This document shows, in pieces, positions 45,415 through 57,054 of a stretch of DNA of 64,000 nucleotides. Positions within the stretch are counted from its first letter, which is position 1, and every line of letters starts with the position of its first letter. The position numbers were made by a program, and so were the translations under genes. The notes below the pieces were generated by a model. That model was not told the DNA's origin and did not search any database. It saw nothing but the letters and a program-made list of their open reading frames with translations. The stretch is from Membranipora membranacea (lineage: Eukaryota; Bryozoa; Gymnolaemata; Cheilostomatida; Membraniporidae): assembly GCA_914767715.1 (NCBI GenBank), contig OU612067.1, positions 26,012,162-26,076,161 of the forward strand. Reading direction: 5' to 3'.

Positions 45415-45502
45415 CACTCAGGTAGCTGTCTGAGATCCAATAACTCCCTCGGTGCTCTCAGCTCACACAGCCACACAGGTAATGTGTGTAGAGCTTTATT
45501 AC
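45415..45502 (-). CDS. 3' part (88 nt) of split LRR exon
   Basis: The same shortened form as 41892-41979, with donor GTGAGG and acceptor ATCCTCAG. It pairs with 45893-45924. Confidence 0.5.
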
Positions 45503-45892
45503 CTGAGGATTATGCTAATTGACTTGAAATTTTAGAGCTGCCTCCTCTATGTGATTTTATTTCTGAGATGTCTAAAACTGTTTTTAACAATATTGCGTCC
45601 AATGAAGACCATCCTCTTTTTTGTTGTGTTGTTTTTAACTGTGCAAAGGTATCCTCTTGTCTACATACCATCTATCGCCCACCAAAGTGCAAGACTCAAA
45701 AGCGTTTAAAGAGCTATTTTCCTTACCACATGTCAGCTTTCAACAAAGTTTAAATTTCTCATTTTCATGTACCAATCCAATATTACCGCTTGCTGATACA
45801 TGGATTAAAATAATAAATCTCCCCTAACCTAATGGCTGGTTCACATTGTCCCAGACGACCATCCCAGATAACCTAACCTAACCTAACCTAAC
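45503..45892 (-). mobile_element. Transposon-derived intron, copy 4
   Basis: As copy 3, with fewer TTAGG units, which shows that the array length varies between copies. Confidence 0.65.
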
Positions 45893-45924
45893 CTGATACC
45901 TCCAGCTGAGTCAGTGAACTGATG
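45893..45924 (-). CDS. 5' part (32 nt) of split LRR exon
   Basis: Matches 42385-42416, including the in-frame 9-nt loss, so the loss predates the unit A/B duplication. Confidence 0.5.
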
Positions 45925-47140
45925 CTGTAATAAATATACATGTATATGACTTGCTGAAGAGATATCTTGTAAACGCTGACAAGGTTATTAGCAAAATCCC
46001 TCTAGAAAATGAAGCTTACACCATGTGTGTACACTGCATGGCCTGACCATGCGTGTTAAAGTTTTTCGTACTAATTTTCAAGCTATTATCAATAACCACC
46101 AAACAATGTAAAGAAAATCAAACTCTTTTTGGGGTTTGAGGCTACAATTTTTTCCGACATAATTTCCTAATATTCAAGCTTTATCAAACTTTGGAATTGT
46201 TTCCTCTTGTAAAGAGAAGAGACAACCGCTTAAAATCAGAGATGCAATTCGTGAAGACCAATGAGCATGAACATTAATAATTCCATTGAAGAATCTGTCC
46301 TATCAAATAAGGGTGGCCATTTATTGTAGGCCAGACACAGATGATGTCTGGTAAACTGTACTTACATAACTTGTCATTGAACTTTGCGAAGAGTTTTTCG
46401 AGTGCCAAATGGGATTTCAGCAACCAAAAGTTAATAAACACCTTTAGAACATAAAATATCAACCTAATTTTAAGTAATCGTCCTATCCTTCCAAATCACT
46501 TTGAAGTACATCAGACCATTCTCCCTGATCAGACGACATCTGAAACTGAATCTCATGAAGATGAGAGGGGTTAAGAAATTAAGTGTATGAATTCAAAGCA
46601 TCCAATTTTGAGAGATACAGCAGAAACTCATTTAAAACAAGTTAGAGGGGTTCAATTACTTGTAATGACAGGTATTCTAAAAGTGAATCTTAGTGACCAA
46701 AAAACTCTTTGTATTCAAAAGAAAACATTTACAAAAAAGGGATAAAGAAGCACATTGCAGAGAGATGATTGATACATGCCTTCTTGTTTACAAGAAAAGG
46801 CAAAGCTGTCATCTATTTCTATGAGAATTGTTCCACATGCGCACTGTACTCGCTATCTACCGGGGGCCCTTGAGCTCTTCGCCAGCTTCACTAGGAACTA
46901 GGCTAAAGATCTGCCCACTCTCCTCTAGAACTCACATTGTATTGGTTAAATTAATACTGATTGAATGCAAAACATCATTTACAATAATGAATTATTGTGG
47001 TGATATGGCTAAGTGGGAAAATCACTTGCTTGGATGACGGGAGGTGGGAAAATGACATTGAGAAGTTTTCCTATACTATATTCTAACTAGAAATGCAGGG
47101 GTGTATACTAAGAGATGTAATAGAGATGTAAAAAAAAAAT

Positions 47141-47378
47141 CTGGCTTCACCGGGATTCGAACTCGGGCCTCTCGCATAAAGCCATCTAATCCAGGTGTTT
47201 AAATATAATGATGTAGTGGGTGTAAGTAGTAATAAATAGAAAACTAAACCTCATAGTAGTGGTGTAACTCCTCCTTTGTCACTATGGTCTAAGTACCAAT
47301 TTGGCTTCACCAAGAATTAAACTTGGGCCTCTTGCGCTGTGATCGAGCACACTAGCCACTCAGCCACGCCTGCCCACT
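47141..47378 (-). repeat. tRNA-derived SINE-like pair, copy 5
   Basis: Near-identical to the unit A copy, so duplicated with the unit and not inserted separately. Confidence 0.6.
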
Positions 47379-47897
47379 GGAGCTCACAGATTTAAATTGA
47401 ATATGAATTGAAAAAGTAAGCTGTTGTGTAATTTTGTTAAAATGTTCTGTTTTTCAAGCTTTCATGGCAGAGATCAGGCAAAAAAAGTGTAAAATATATT
47501 ATATGCGCAACCTCACCTGGTCTTAGTATATATTTGTGGTTGAAGACAGGGCTTTGATTCAGCCATTTCTTCTATTTTTTAAAAAACACGTTTTGAAAAA
47601 GTGTTATGAGGCACTGGATATGGGTCTCTTTTATTTTATATACATGAACATTTATCATAAACACAGAACTTAAAATTTGTGGACAAGTTACCCAAAGTTG
47701 TACTTAACTGTGAACTGGTTCAGTTGCAAAGTTGAATATTTAGGAGCTAGCTTGCAATAATTATGCAAGAACCAAAATTAAATCTTACAGCCTTCTAATA
47801 TGAAAATACAGAAATAAATTTACCCTTTTATGATCTTTTTTATCCAAAATAAAATTTATATTGATCATCAGACTGAGAATAGCAGGTACAGACTCAC

Positions 47898-48038
47898 CAC
47901 TCAGGTAGGTGTTTGAGACTACAGTAGCTCACATCTAACTCTCTCATTGATCTCAGCTCACACAGCCACTCAGGTAATGTGTGTAGAGCTCTATTAAATG
48001 ATACATCTAATACCTCCAGCTGAGTCAGTGACCTGATA
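47898..48038 (-). CDS. LRR cassette exon (141 nt)
   Basis: Acceptor ATATTACAG, donor GTGAGT at 47897-47892. It encodes LEVLDVSFNRALHTLPEW and MRELDVSYCSLKHLPE. The first repeat matches the 16223 exon, the second matches 44391, which suggests conversion or recombination within the exon. Confidence 0.83.
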
Positions 48039-48908
48039 CTGTAATATATACATGTATATATATAATAATACATCATATGAGATGAGGAGCAGGATCCACC
48101 CCATTTCCTCTATCTCATTTTTGCACCAGGCCGTTAGATAGTCACAGCTGAACAACATTAGGAATTATTTTTGAGACATATAATTTTTAATCTGCATCCG
48201 TACTATGCAGCCTTACAATAAGTCATAGCTGGCAGGAAGGCAACATAATTATTCATCACTTTATTTTTTAAGTTATTTATGTTTTTATTTTATGTATTTA
48301 TTTTATTTTATGTAGTTATTTCAAGTTATTTATGTGATTATTTAAGTTATTTAAGCCATTTATGTCACATCATGAAAAACATTAGTAATAATGAATTGTT
48401 GCTGACACTAAAAGTATATATTTATATATAAGTTAATATTTCAACAAATTGAGGATTGAGGATTGCAAATATCTTTTATCAGTGACAATGCTGTAGTAAA
48501 TAATAGACTGAGATTAAGAGATACAGACTCACTGTCAAACAACTAGCTATGATGGAATTTTCTACACTTGATTACTACATTAGTTATCGATGGCGGATTT
48601 TAATTTTATATTTGAATCCTTAAATCTAAAACTCAGACAGAAGTTTGGCAAATTCCAATGTGAAAGCTAATTTATTGGAATGTAGAGATAAAAGATAATA
48701 TGGTTATCGTTATCAACGTAAGACATTATTCTTAAACTTGACAGAATTCTCAAGTCTGAATCCTTATAACACAGCCTTATGATAATGTATCGCTGGTAAA
48801 AGACAACCTGATTATTCACTTTAGCTTAGTTATTTATAGTTCACAGCGTCTTCAAAGTTAAGGATTATTGAAGCAATAAAAAACAAAATATGAATCGACT
48901 CGACAGAC

Positions 48909-48954
48909 TCACCACTCAGGTAGCTGTCTGAGATCACAATCTCTAACACGTAAC
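48909..48954 (-). pseudogene. LRR exon remnant truncated by an insertion
   Basis: Only the last ~46 nt of the split cassette remain (VRDCDLRQLPE and donor GTGAGT). The rest is replaced by an hAT-type fragment. The unit D counterpart is at 52504-52548. Confidence 0.7.
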
Positions 48955-49523
48955 TCACGCAGCGAAAAAATTTTTGTAATTTTTTGTGCCTTGTCAGAAT
49001 TTTCATCTGACAGCGCCCACCCTCTTGCAAGGAGGGAATTTTTTTCCAAAGGTTTGTGAAATGAAAGGTTATATGGAACTTTTCAGTGATAATGCAGAAG
49101 CACTTGTAACAAAAAGACTTTTTAATACAAATCTGCCCTTCGTCCAAAAAGATGGTTTTGCAAGAAATACTAATTACTAATTTGTTTGAGAACTTTGTAA
49201 TTTTAACAATAACATCCTAAGGTCACTGTTTTGTGTTATTTCGAAAAGAAAACAACATGAGAAAGTTGTTGGTACCAGTAACACAGTTCTGATGATTTTG
49301 TGTAGAGTGGCTGGGGAAGCTTTGCTACATCATAATACTGAATGGGCACTATTTTAAAATATCTTGTACTTACAGAGCGTTATGCATTCTTGGGTCTCCA
49401 CATAACGAAAGAGGAATCAAATTTGATGTGTAATAACTTTTGTAGGCACAAGGCCACAAGTAGGCCGCAAAAGATTACCCATTAGGCCGCACAGGCTAAA
49501 AGGCCGCAGGTTGCCCACAGCTG
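48955..49523 (-). mobile_element. hAT-type element fragment, copy 3
   Basis: The right edge, read on the minus strand, starts CAGCTGTGGGCAACCTGCGG, the same end as at 34147. The left edge lacks the matching inverted terminus, so this end is truncated. Short frames inside (48986-49180, 48830-49147) show no transposase motif I can name. The insertion coincides with loss of the exon's 5' part and its TTAGG intron. Confidence 0.6.
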
Positions 49524-50736
49524 AATTAGGGCATTGGGACATTTTTTCACACGCCATTTTGCTACAACACATTATTCAAAAGTCGTACAGCATTCTTCGA
49601 GCCATATGTCTTGCTGAAGAGATATCTGGTAAACACTGACAAGGTTATTGCAATATCCCTCTTTAAAGTGAAGCTTACACCATGTGTGTACACTGCATGG
49701 CCTGACAAAGCATGCTAAAGTTTGTTGTACTAATTTTCAAGCGTTTGGGGTTTGAGGCTACAATTTTTCCCGAGACAATTTCATAATATTCAAGCTTTAT
49801 CAAACTTTGGAATTATTTCCTCTTGTAAAGAGAAGAGACAACCGCTCAAAATCCGAAAGGCAATTCGTGAAGGCCAATGAGCATGAACATTAATAATTCC
49901 ATTGAAGAATCTGTCCTATCAAATAAGGGTGGCCATTTATTGTAGGCCAGACACAGGTGATGTCTGGTAATCTATACTTAGATGACTTGTCATTGAACTT
50001 TTCGAAGAGTTTTCCGAGTGCCAAATGGGATTTCGGCAAAAATAAATCAATAAACACCTTTAGAACAAAAAATATCAACTTAATTTTAAGTAATTGTCCT
50101 ATCCTTCCAAATCACTTTGGAGTGCATCAGACGACATCTGAAACTGAATCTCATGAAGATGAGAGGAGTTAAGAAATTAGGTGTATGAATTCAAAGTATT
50201 CAATTTTGAGAGATACAGCAGAAACTCATTTTAAACAACTTGGAGGGGTTCAATTATTTGTAATGACACGTATTCTAAAAGTGAATCTTAGTGAACATAA
50301 AATTCTTTGTTTTCAAAAGACAACGTTTACAAAAAATGGATAAAGAGGCACATTGCAGAGAGATGATTAATGCGTGTCTTCTTGTTTACAAGAAAAGGAA
50401 AAGCTGTGATCTATTTCTATGAGAATTGTTCCACATGCGCACTGTACTCGCTGTCTACCGGGGCCCTTGGGCTCTTCGCCAGCTTCACTAGGAATTAGGC
50501 TAAAGATCTGCCCCACTCTCCTCTAGAACTCACATTGTATTGGTGAAATTAATACTGATTGAATGCAAAATATTATTTACAATAATTTATTATTGTGGGG
50601 ATGTGGCTAAGTGGGAAAATCACTTGCTTGGATGACGGTAGGTGGGAAAATGACATTGAGAAGTTTTCCTATACTATATACTAACTAGAAATGCAGGGGT
50701 GTATACTAAGAGATGAAATAGAGATGTAAATAAAAT

Positions 50737-50975
50737 CTGGCTTCACCGGGATTCGAACTCAGGCCTCTCGCGCAAAGCCATCTAATCCAGGTGTTTAAAT
50801 ATAATGATGTAGTGGGTGTCAGTAGAAATAAATAGAAAATTGAACCTCATAGTAGTGGTGTAACTCCTCCTTTGTCACTATGGTCTAAGAACCAATTTGG
50901 CTTCACCAAGATTTAAACTTGGGCCTCTTGCGCTGTGATCGAGCGCACTAGCCACTCAGCCACGCCTCCCCACTG
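50737..50975 (-). repeat. tRNA-derived SINE-like pair, copy 6
   Basis: The same pair; B-box GTTCGAATCCC intact, A-box GTGGCTGAGTGG intact. Confidence 0.6.
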
Positions 50976-51489
50976 GAGCTCATGGATTTAAATTGAATAT
51001 GAATTTGAAAAGTAAGCTGTTGCGTAATTTTGTTTAAATTTTCTGTTTTTCAAGCTTTCATGGCAGAGATCAGGCAAAAAAAGTGTAAAATATATTATGC
51101 ACACCCTCACCTGGTTTTACTATACATTTGTGGTTGAAGACGGCTTTGATTCAACCATTTCTTCTATTATTTAAAAAACACGTTTTGAAAAAGTGTTATG
51201 AGGCACTGGATATGGGTCTCTTTTATTTTATATACATATACATTTATCATAAAGACAGAACTTAAAATTTGTGGACAAGTTACCCGAAGTTGTACTTAAC
51301 TGTGTATTGGTTCAGTTACAAAGTTGAACATTTAGGAGCTAGCCTGCAATAATTATGCAAGAACAAAAATTAAATTTTACAGCCTTCTAATATAAAAATA
51401 CAGAAATAAATTTACCCTTTTATGATCTTTTTTATCCAAAATAAAATTTATATTGATCATCAGACTGAGAATAGCAGGTACATACTCAC

Positions 51490-51630
51490 CACTCAGGTAG
51501 GTGTTCGAGATCACATCGGCTCACATGTAACTCTCTCAGTGATCTCAGCTCACACAGCCACTCAGGTAATGTGTGTAGAGCTCCATTAGCTGATACATGT
51601 AATATCTCAAGCTGAGTCAGTGACCTGATA
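51490..51630 (-). CDS. LRR cassette exon (141 nt)
   Basis: Acceptor ATATTACAG, donor GTGAGT at 51489-51484. It encodes LEILHVSANGALHTLPEW and LRELHVSRCDLEHLPE, identical to the 55086 exon. Confidence 0.83.
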
Positions 51631-52548
51631 CTGTAATATATACATGTATATATATAATAATACATCATGCGAGATCAGGAGCAGGATCCATCCCATTTCT
51701 TCCATCTCATTTTCGCACCAGACCGTTAGATAGTCACGGCTGAACAACATTAGTAATTATTCTTGAGACATATAATTTTTAGTCTGCATCCGTACTATGC
51801 AGCCTTACAATAAGTCATAGCTGGCAGGAAGGCAACATAATTTTTCATCACTTTATTTTTTAAGTTATTTATGTATTTATTTTATGTATTTGTTTTATTT
51901 TATGTAGTTGTTTTAAGTTATTTATGTGATTATTTAAGTTATTTAAGCCATTTATGTCACATCATGAAAAACATTAGTAATAATGAATTGTTGCTGACAC
52001 TAAAAGTATATATTTATATATAAGTTAATGTTTCAACAAAGTGAGGATTGAGGATTGCAAATATCTTTTATCAGTGACAATGCTGTAGTAAATAATAGAC
52101 TGAGATTAAGAGATACAGACTCACTGTCAAACAACTAGCTATGATGGAATTTTCTACACTTGATTACTACATTAGTTATCGATGGCGGATTTTTTAATTT
52201 TATATTTGAATCCTTAAATCTAAAACTCAGACCGAAGTTTGGCAAATTCCAATGTGAAAGCTAATTTATTGGAATGTAGAGATAAAAGATAATATAGTTA
52301 TCGTTATCAACGTAAGACATTATTCTTAAACTTGACAGATTTCTCAAGTCTGAATCCTTATAACACAGCCTTATGATAATGTATCGCTGGTAAAAGACAA
52401 CCTTATTATTCACTTTAGCTTAGTTATTTATAGTTCACAGCGTCTTCAAAGTTAAGGATTATTGAAGCAATAAAAAACAAAATATGAATCGACTCGACAG
52501 ACTCACCACTCAGGTAGCTGTCTGAGATCACAATCTCTAACACGTAAC

Positions 52549-53117
52549 TCGCGCAGCGAAAAAATTTTTGTAATTTTTTGTGCCTTGTCAGAATTTTCAT
52601 CTGACAGCGCCCACCCTCTTGCAAGGAGGGAATTTTTTTCCAAAGGTTTGTGAAATGAAAGGTTATATGGAACTTTTCAGTGATAATGCAGAAGCACTTG
52701 TAACAAAAAGACTTTTTAATACAAATCTGCCCTTCGTCCAAAAAGACGGTTTTGCAAGAAATACTAATTACTAATTTGTTTGAGAACTTTGTAATTTTAA
52801 CAATAACATCCTAAGGTCACTGTTTTGTGTTATTTCGAAAAGAAAACAACATGAGAAAGTTGTTGGTACCAGTAACACAGTTCTGATGATTTTGTGTAGA
52901 GTGGCTGGGGAAGCTTTGCTACATCATAATACTGAATGGGCACTATTTTAAAATATCTTGTACTTACAGAGCGTTATGCATTCTTGGGTCTCCACATAAC
53001 GAAAGAGGAATCAAATTTGATGTGTAATAACTTTTGTAGGCACAAGGCCACAAGTAGGCCGCAAAAGATTACCCATTAGGCCGCACAGGCTAAAAGGCCG
53101 CAGGTTGCCCACAGCTG
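52549..53117 (-). mobile_element. hAT-type element fragment, copy 4
   Basis: The unit D counterpart of 48955-49523, at the same junctions, so copied by unit duplication. Confidence 0.6.
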
Positions 53118-54330
53118 AATTAGGGCATTGGGACATTTTTTCACACGCCATTTTGCTACAACACATTATTCAAAAGTCGTACAGCATTCTTCGAGCCATA
53201 TGTCTTGCTGAAGAGATATCTGGTAAACACTGACAAGGTTATTGCAATATCCCTCTTTAAAGTGAAGCTTACACCATGTGTGTACACTGCATGGCCTGAC
53301 CAAGCATGCTAAAGTTTGTTGTACTAATTTTCAAGCGTTTGGGGTTTGAGGCTACAATTTTTCCCGAGACAATTTCATAATATTCAAGCTTTATCAAACT
53401 TTGGAATTATTTCCTCTTGTAAAGAGAAGAGACAACCGCTCAAAATCCGAAAGGCAATTCGTGAAGGCCAATGAGCATGAACATTAATAATTCCATTGAA
53501 GAATCTGTCCTATCAAATAAGGGTGGCCATTTATTGTAGGCCAGACACAGGTGATGTCTGGTAATCTATACTTAGATGACTTGTCATTGAACTTTTCGAA
53601 GAGTTTTCCGAGTGCCAAATGGGATTTCGGCAAAAATAAATCAATAAACACCTTTAGAACAAAAAATATCAACTTAATTTTAAGTAATTGTCCTATCCTT
53701 CCAAATCACTTTGGAGTGCATCAGACGACATCTGAAACTGAATCTCATGAAGATGAGAGGAGTTAAGAAATTAGGTGTATGAATTCAAAGTATTCAATTT
53801 TGAGAGATACAGCAGAAACTCATTTTAAACAACTTGGAGGGGTTCAATTATTTGTAATGACACGTATTCTAAAAGTGAATCTTAGTGAACATAAAATTCT
53901 TTGTTTTCAAAAGACAACGTTTACAAAAAATGGATAAAGAGGCACATTGCAGAGAGATGATTAATGCGTGTCTTCTTGTTTACAAGAAAAGGAAAAGCTG
54001 TGATCTATTTCTATGAGAATTGTTCCACATGCGCACTGTACTCGCTGTCTACCGGGGCCCTTGGGCTCTTCGCCAGCTTCACTAGGAATTAGGCTAAAGA
54101 TCTGCCCCACTCTCCTCTAGAACTCACATTGTATTGGTGAAATTAATACTGATTGAATGCAAAATATTATTTACAATAATTTATTATTGTGGGGATGTGG
54201 CTAAGTGGGAAAATCACTTGCTTGGATGACGGTAGGTGGGAAAATGACATTGAGAAGTTTTCCTATACTATATACTAACTAGAAATGCAGGGGTGTATAC
54301 TAAGAGATGAAATAGAGATGTAAATAAAAT

Positions 54331-54570
54331 CTGGCTTCACCGGGATTCGAACTCAGGCCTCTCGCGCAAAGCCATCTAATCCAGGTGTTTAAATATAATG
54401 ATGTAGTGGGTGTCAGTAGAAATAAATAGAAAATTGAACCTCATAGTAGTGGTGTAACTCCTCCTTTGTCACTATGGTCTAAGAACCAATTTGGCTTCAC
54501 CAAGATTTAAACTTGGGCCTCTTGCGCTGTGATCGAGCGCACTAGCCACTCAGCCACGCCTCCCCACTGG
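54331..54570 (-). repeat. tRNA-derived SINE-like pair, copy 7
   Basis: The unit D counterpart of 50737-50975. Confidence 0.6.
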
Positions 54571-55085
54571 AGCTCATGGATTTAAATTGAATATGAATTT
54601 GAAAAGTAAGCTGTTGCGTAATTTTGTTTAAATTTTCTGTTTTTCAAGCTTTCATGGCAGAGATCAGGCAAAAAAAGTGTAAAATATATTATGCACACCC
54701 TCACCTGGTTTTACTATACATTTGTGGTTGAAGACGGGGCTTTGATTCAACCATTTCTTCTATTATTTAAAAAACACGTTTTGAAAAAGTGTTATGAGGC
54801 ACTGGATATGGGTCTCTTTTATTTTATATACATATACATTTATCATAAAGACAGAACTTAAAATTTGTGGACAAGTTACCCGAAGTTGTACTTAACTGTG
54901 TATTGGTTCAGTTACAAAGTTGAACATTTAGGAGCTAGCCTGCAATAATTATGCAAGAACAAAAATTAAATTTTACAGCCTTCTAATATAAAAATACAGA
55001 AATAAATTTACCCTTTTATGATCTTTTTTATCCAAAATAAAATTTATATTGATCATCAGACTGAGAATAGCAGGTACATACTCAC

Positions 55086-55226
55086 CACTCAGGTAGGTGT
55101 TCGAGATCACATCGGCTCACATGTAACTCTCTCAGTGATCTCAGCTCACACAGCCACTCAGGTAATGTGTGTAGAGCTCCATTAGCTGATACATGTAATA
55201 TCTCAAGCTGAGTCAGTGACCTGATA
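55086..55226 (-). CDS. LRR cassette exon (141 nt)
   Basis: Acceptor ATATTACAG, donor GTGAGT at 55085-55080. The same peptide as 51490-51630. If both were spliced in, the protein would contain two identical double LRRs. Confidence 0.83.
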
Positions 55227-56108
55227 CTGTAATATATACATGTATATATATAATAATACATCATGCGAGTTCAGGAGCAGGATCCATCCCATTTCTTCCA
55301 TCTCATTTTCGCACCAGGCCGTTAGATAGTCACGGCTGAACAACATTAGTAATTATTCTTGAGACATATAATTTTTAGTCTGCATCCGTACTATGCAGCC
55401 TTACAATAAGTCATAGCTGGCAGGAAGGCAACATAATTTTTCATCACTTTATTTTTTAAGTTATTTATGTATTTATTTTATGTATTTGTTTTATTTTATG
55501 TAGTTGTTTTAAGTTATTTATGTGATTATTTAAGTTATTTAAGCCATTTATGTCACATCATGAAAAACATTAGTAATAATGAATTGTTGCTGACACTAAA
55601 AGTATATATTTATATATAAGTTAATGTTTCAACAAAGTGAGGATTGAGGATTGCAAATATCTTTTATCAGTGACAATGCTGTAGTAAATAATAGACTGAG
55701 ATTAAATGATACAGACTCACTGTCAAACAACTAGCTATGATGGAATTTTCTACACTTGATTACAACATTAGTTATCAATGGCGGATTATAATTTTATATT
55801 TGAATCCTAAAATCTTAAATTAAGACAGAAGCTTGGCAAATTCCAATGTGAAAGCTAATTTATTGGAATGTAGAAAAAAAAAGATAATATAGTTATCGTT
55901 ATCAAAAATAGATATTATTCTTACTTAAACTTGACAGAGTTCTCTAGTCTCAATCCTTATAACACAGCCTTTTGATAATGTATCGCTGTGGCAAAAAGAC
56001 AACCTGTTTATTCACTTTAGCTTAGTTTTTTATATTTCACAGCCTCTTCAAAGGTAAGGATTATTGAAGAAATAAAAAACAAAATATGAATCGACTCGAC
56101 AGACTCAC

Positions 56109-56208
56109 CACTCAGGTAGCTGTCTGAAATCACAATCTCTAACACGTAACTCCCTCAGTGCTCTCAGCTCACACAACCACACAGGTAATGTGTGAAGAGC
56201 TTTATTAC
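56109..56208 (-). CDS. 3' part (100 nt) of split LRR exon, full-length form
   Basis: Acceptor ATCCTCAG, donor GTGAGT at 56108-56103. It encodes ALHTLPVWLCELRALRELR then VRDCDFRQLPE. With 57014-57054 it gives 41+100=141 nt, open in frame. Confidence 0.75.
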
Positions 56209-57013
56209 CTGAGGATTATGCTGATTGACTTAAATTTTTTGAGCTGCCTACTCTCTGTGATTATATATCTAAGATGTCTAAAACTGTTTTTAACAATATT
56301 GCGTCCAATGAAGACCATCCTCTTTTTAGTTGTGTTGTTTTTAACTGTGCAAAGGTATCCTCTCGCCTACATACCATCTATCGCCCACCAAAATGCAGGA
56401 CTCAAAAGCGTTTAAAGAGCTTTTTTCCTTACCACATGTCAGCTTTCAACAAAGTTTAAATTTCTCATTTTCATGTACCAATCCAACTTTATCGCTTGCT
56501 GATACATGGATTAAAATAATAAACCAAACCTAACCTAACCTAACCTAATGGCTGGTTCACATTGTCCCAGATGACATCGGGATGCCATCCCAGATGCTTA
56601 TCCCAGATGGTCCCAGTCTTATGTTCACATTATAAAATTCATCCCAGACAAGCAGTTAGGTTTTTGTCTGGGATAGTGCTGGGCTGATGTTCACATTGTT
56701 TAGGATCGTCCCAGATAGTCTCAGATCGACCCACATCATGCAAATGTCTGGTTCACATAGCACCCAGATGCAAAATGAGTCCGGGTCCGTCTGGGACAGC
56801 ATCGGGAAAGTTTGACGCTTACGAACTTTCCAGATACTGTCCCAGACAGACCCAGACAGTCTGGGATTGTGTCATTTTCATGTTCACATTAACTGGGATG
56901 GCTATCTTGTATGGTCGTCTGGGACAATGTTCACCAGCCATTATGGCTGGTGCACATTGTCCCAGACGACCATCCCAGATAACCTAACCTAACCTAACCT
57001 AACCTAACCTAAC
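56209..57013 (-). mobile_element. Transposon-derived intron, largest copy (805 nt)
   Basis: It starts GTTAGG and ends CCTCAG on the coding strand. Between TTAGG arrays at 56524-56547 and 56974-57013 it holds an inverted-repeat element: AATGGCTGGTTCACATTGTC at 56546 is mirrored near 56915-56945. Other copies keep only a ~45-bp remnant of that element, so this copy may show the least deleted form. Confidence 0.7.
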
Positions 57014-57054
57014 CTGATACATTTAATACCTCCGGCTGAGTCAGTGAACTGATG
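57014..57054 (-). CDS. 5' part (41 nt) of split LRR exon
   Basis: Acceptor ATTACAG; reads SSLTQPEVLNVS and ends at TCAG. Leu-to-Pro at the fourth LRR position is unusual. Confidence 0.72.

Larger units (their letters stand above)
44532..48038 (-). repeat. Long LRR amplification unit B (3,507 bp)
   Basis: The tandem neighbour and near-copy of unit A. Its first 1.3 kb is also almost the same as 23361-24700. Confidence 0.85.
48039..51630 (-). repeat. Long LRR amplification unit C (3,592 bp)
   Basis: The same layout as units A and B, but the split LRR exon is cut off by the insertion at 48955-49523. Almost identical to unit D. Confidence 0.85.
51631..55226 (-). repeat. Long LRR amplification unit D (3,596 bp)
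   Basis: Nearly base-for-base the same as unit C, including the hAT-type insertion and truncated exon. Only scattered substitutions are seen (for example at about 48956/52550, and 2 extra G near 54738). Confidence 0.88.

Noticed and set aside
48830-52774. Frames in the hAT-type fragment (48830-49147 minus, 48986-49180 plus and unit D copies)
   Set aside because: No transposase motif; low-complexity composition; present twice only through unit duplication.
41009-55226. CRISPR-like or phage-like regular repeat array
   Set aside because: The period is about 3.5 kb, the repeats contain exons, and the DNA is eukaryotic.
24398-56459. Repeated plus-strand 61-codon frame starting MSKTVFNN (24398, 42045, 45568, 56274)
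   Set aside because: It is recurrent only because the intron-forming insertion is duplicated; no domain, and frame is not kept in the 17.9-kb copy.
56974-57013. True chromosome-end telomere
   Set aside because: The TTAGG runs are short, internal and flanked by exon halves on both sides.
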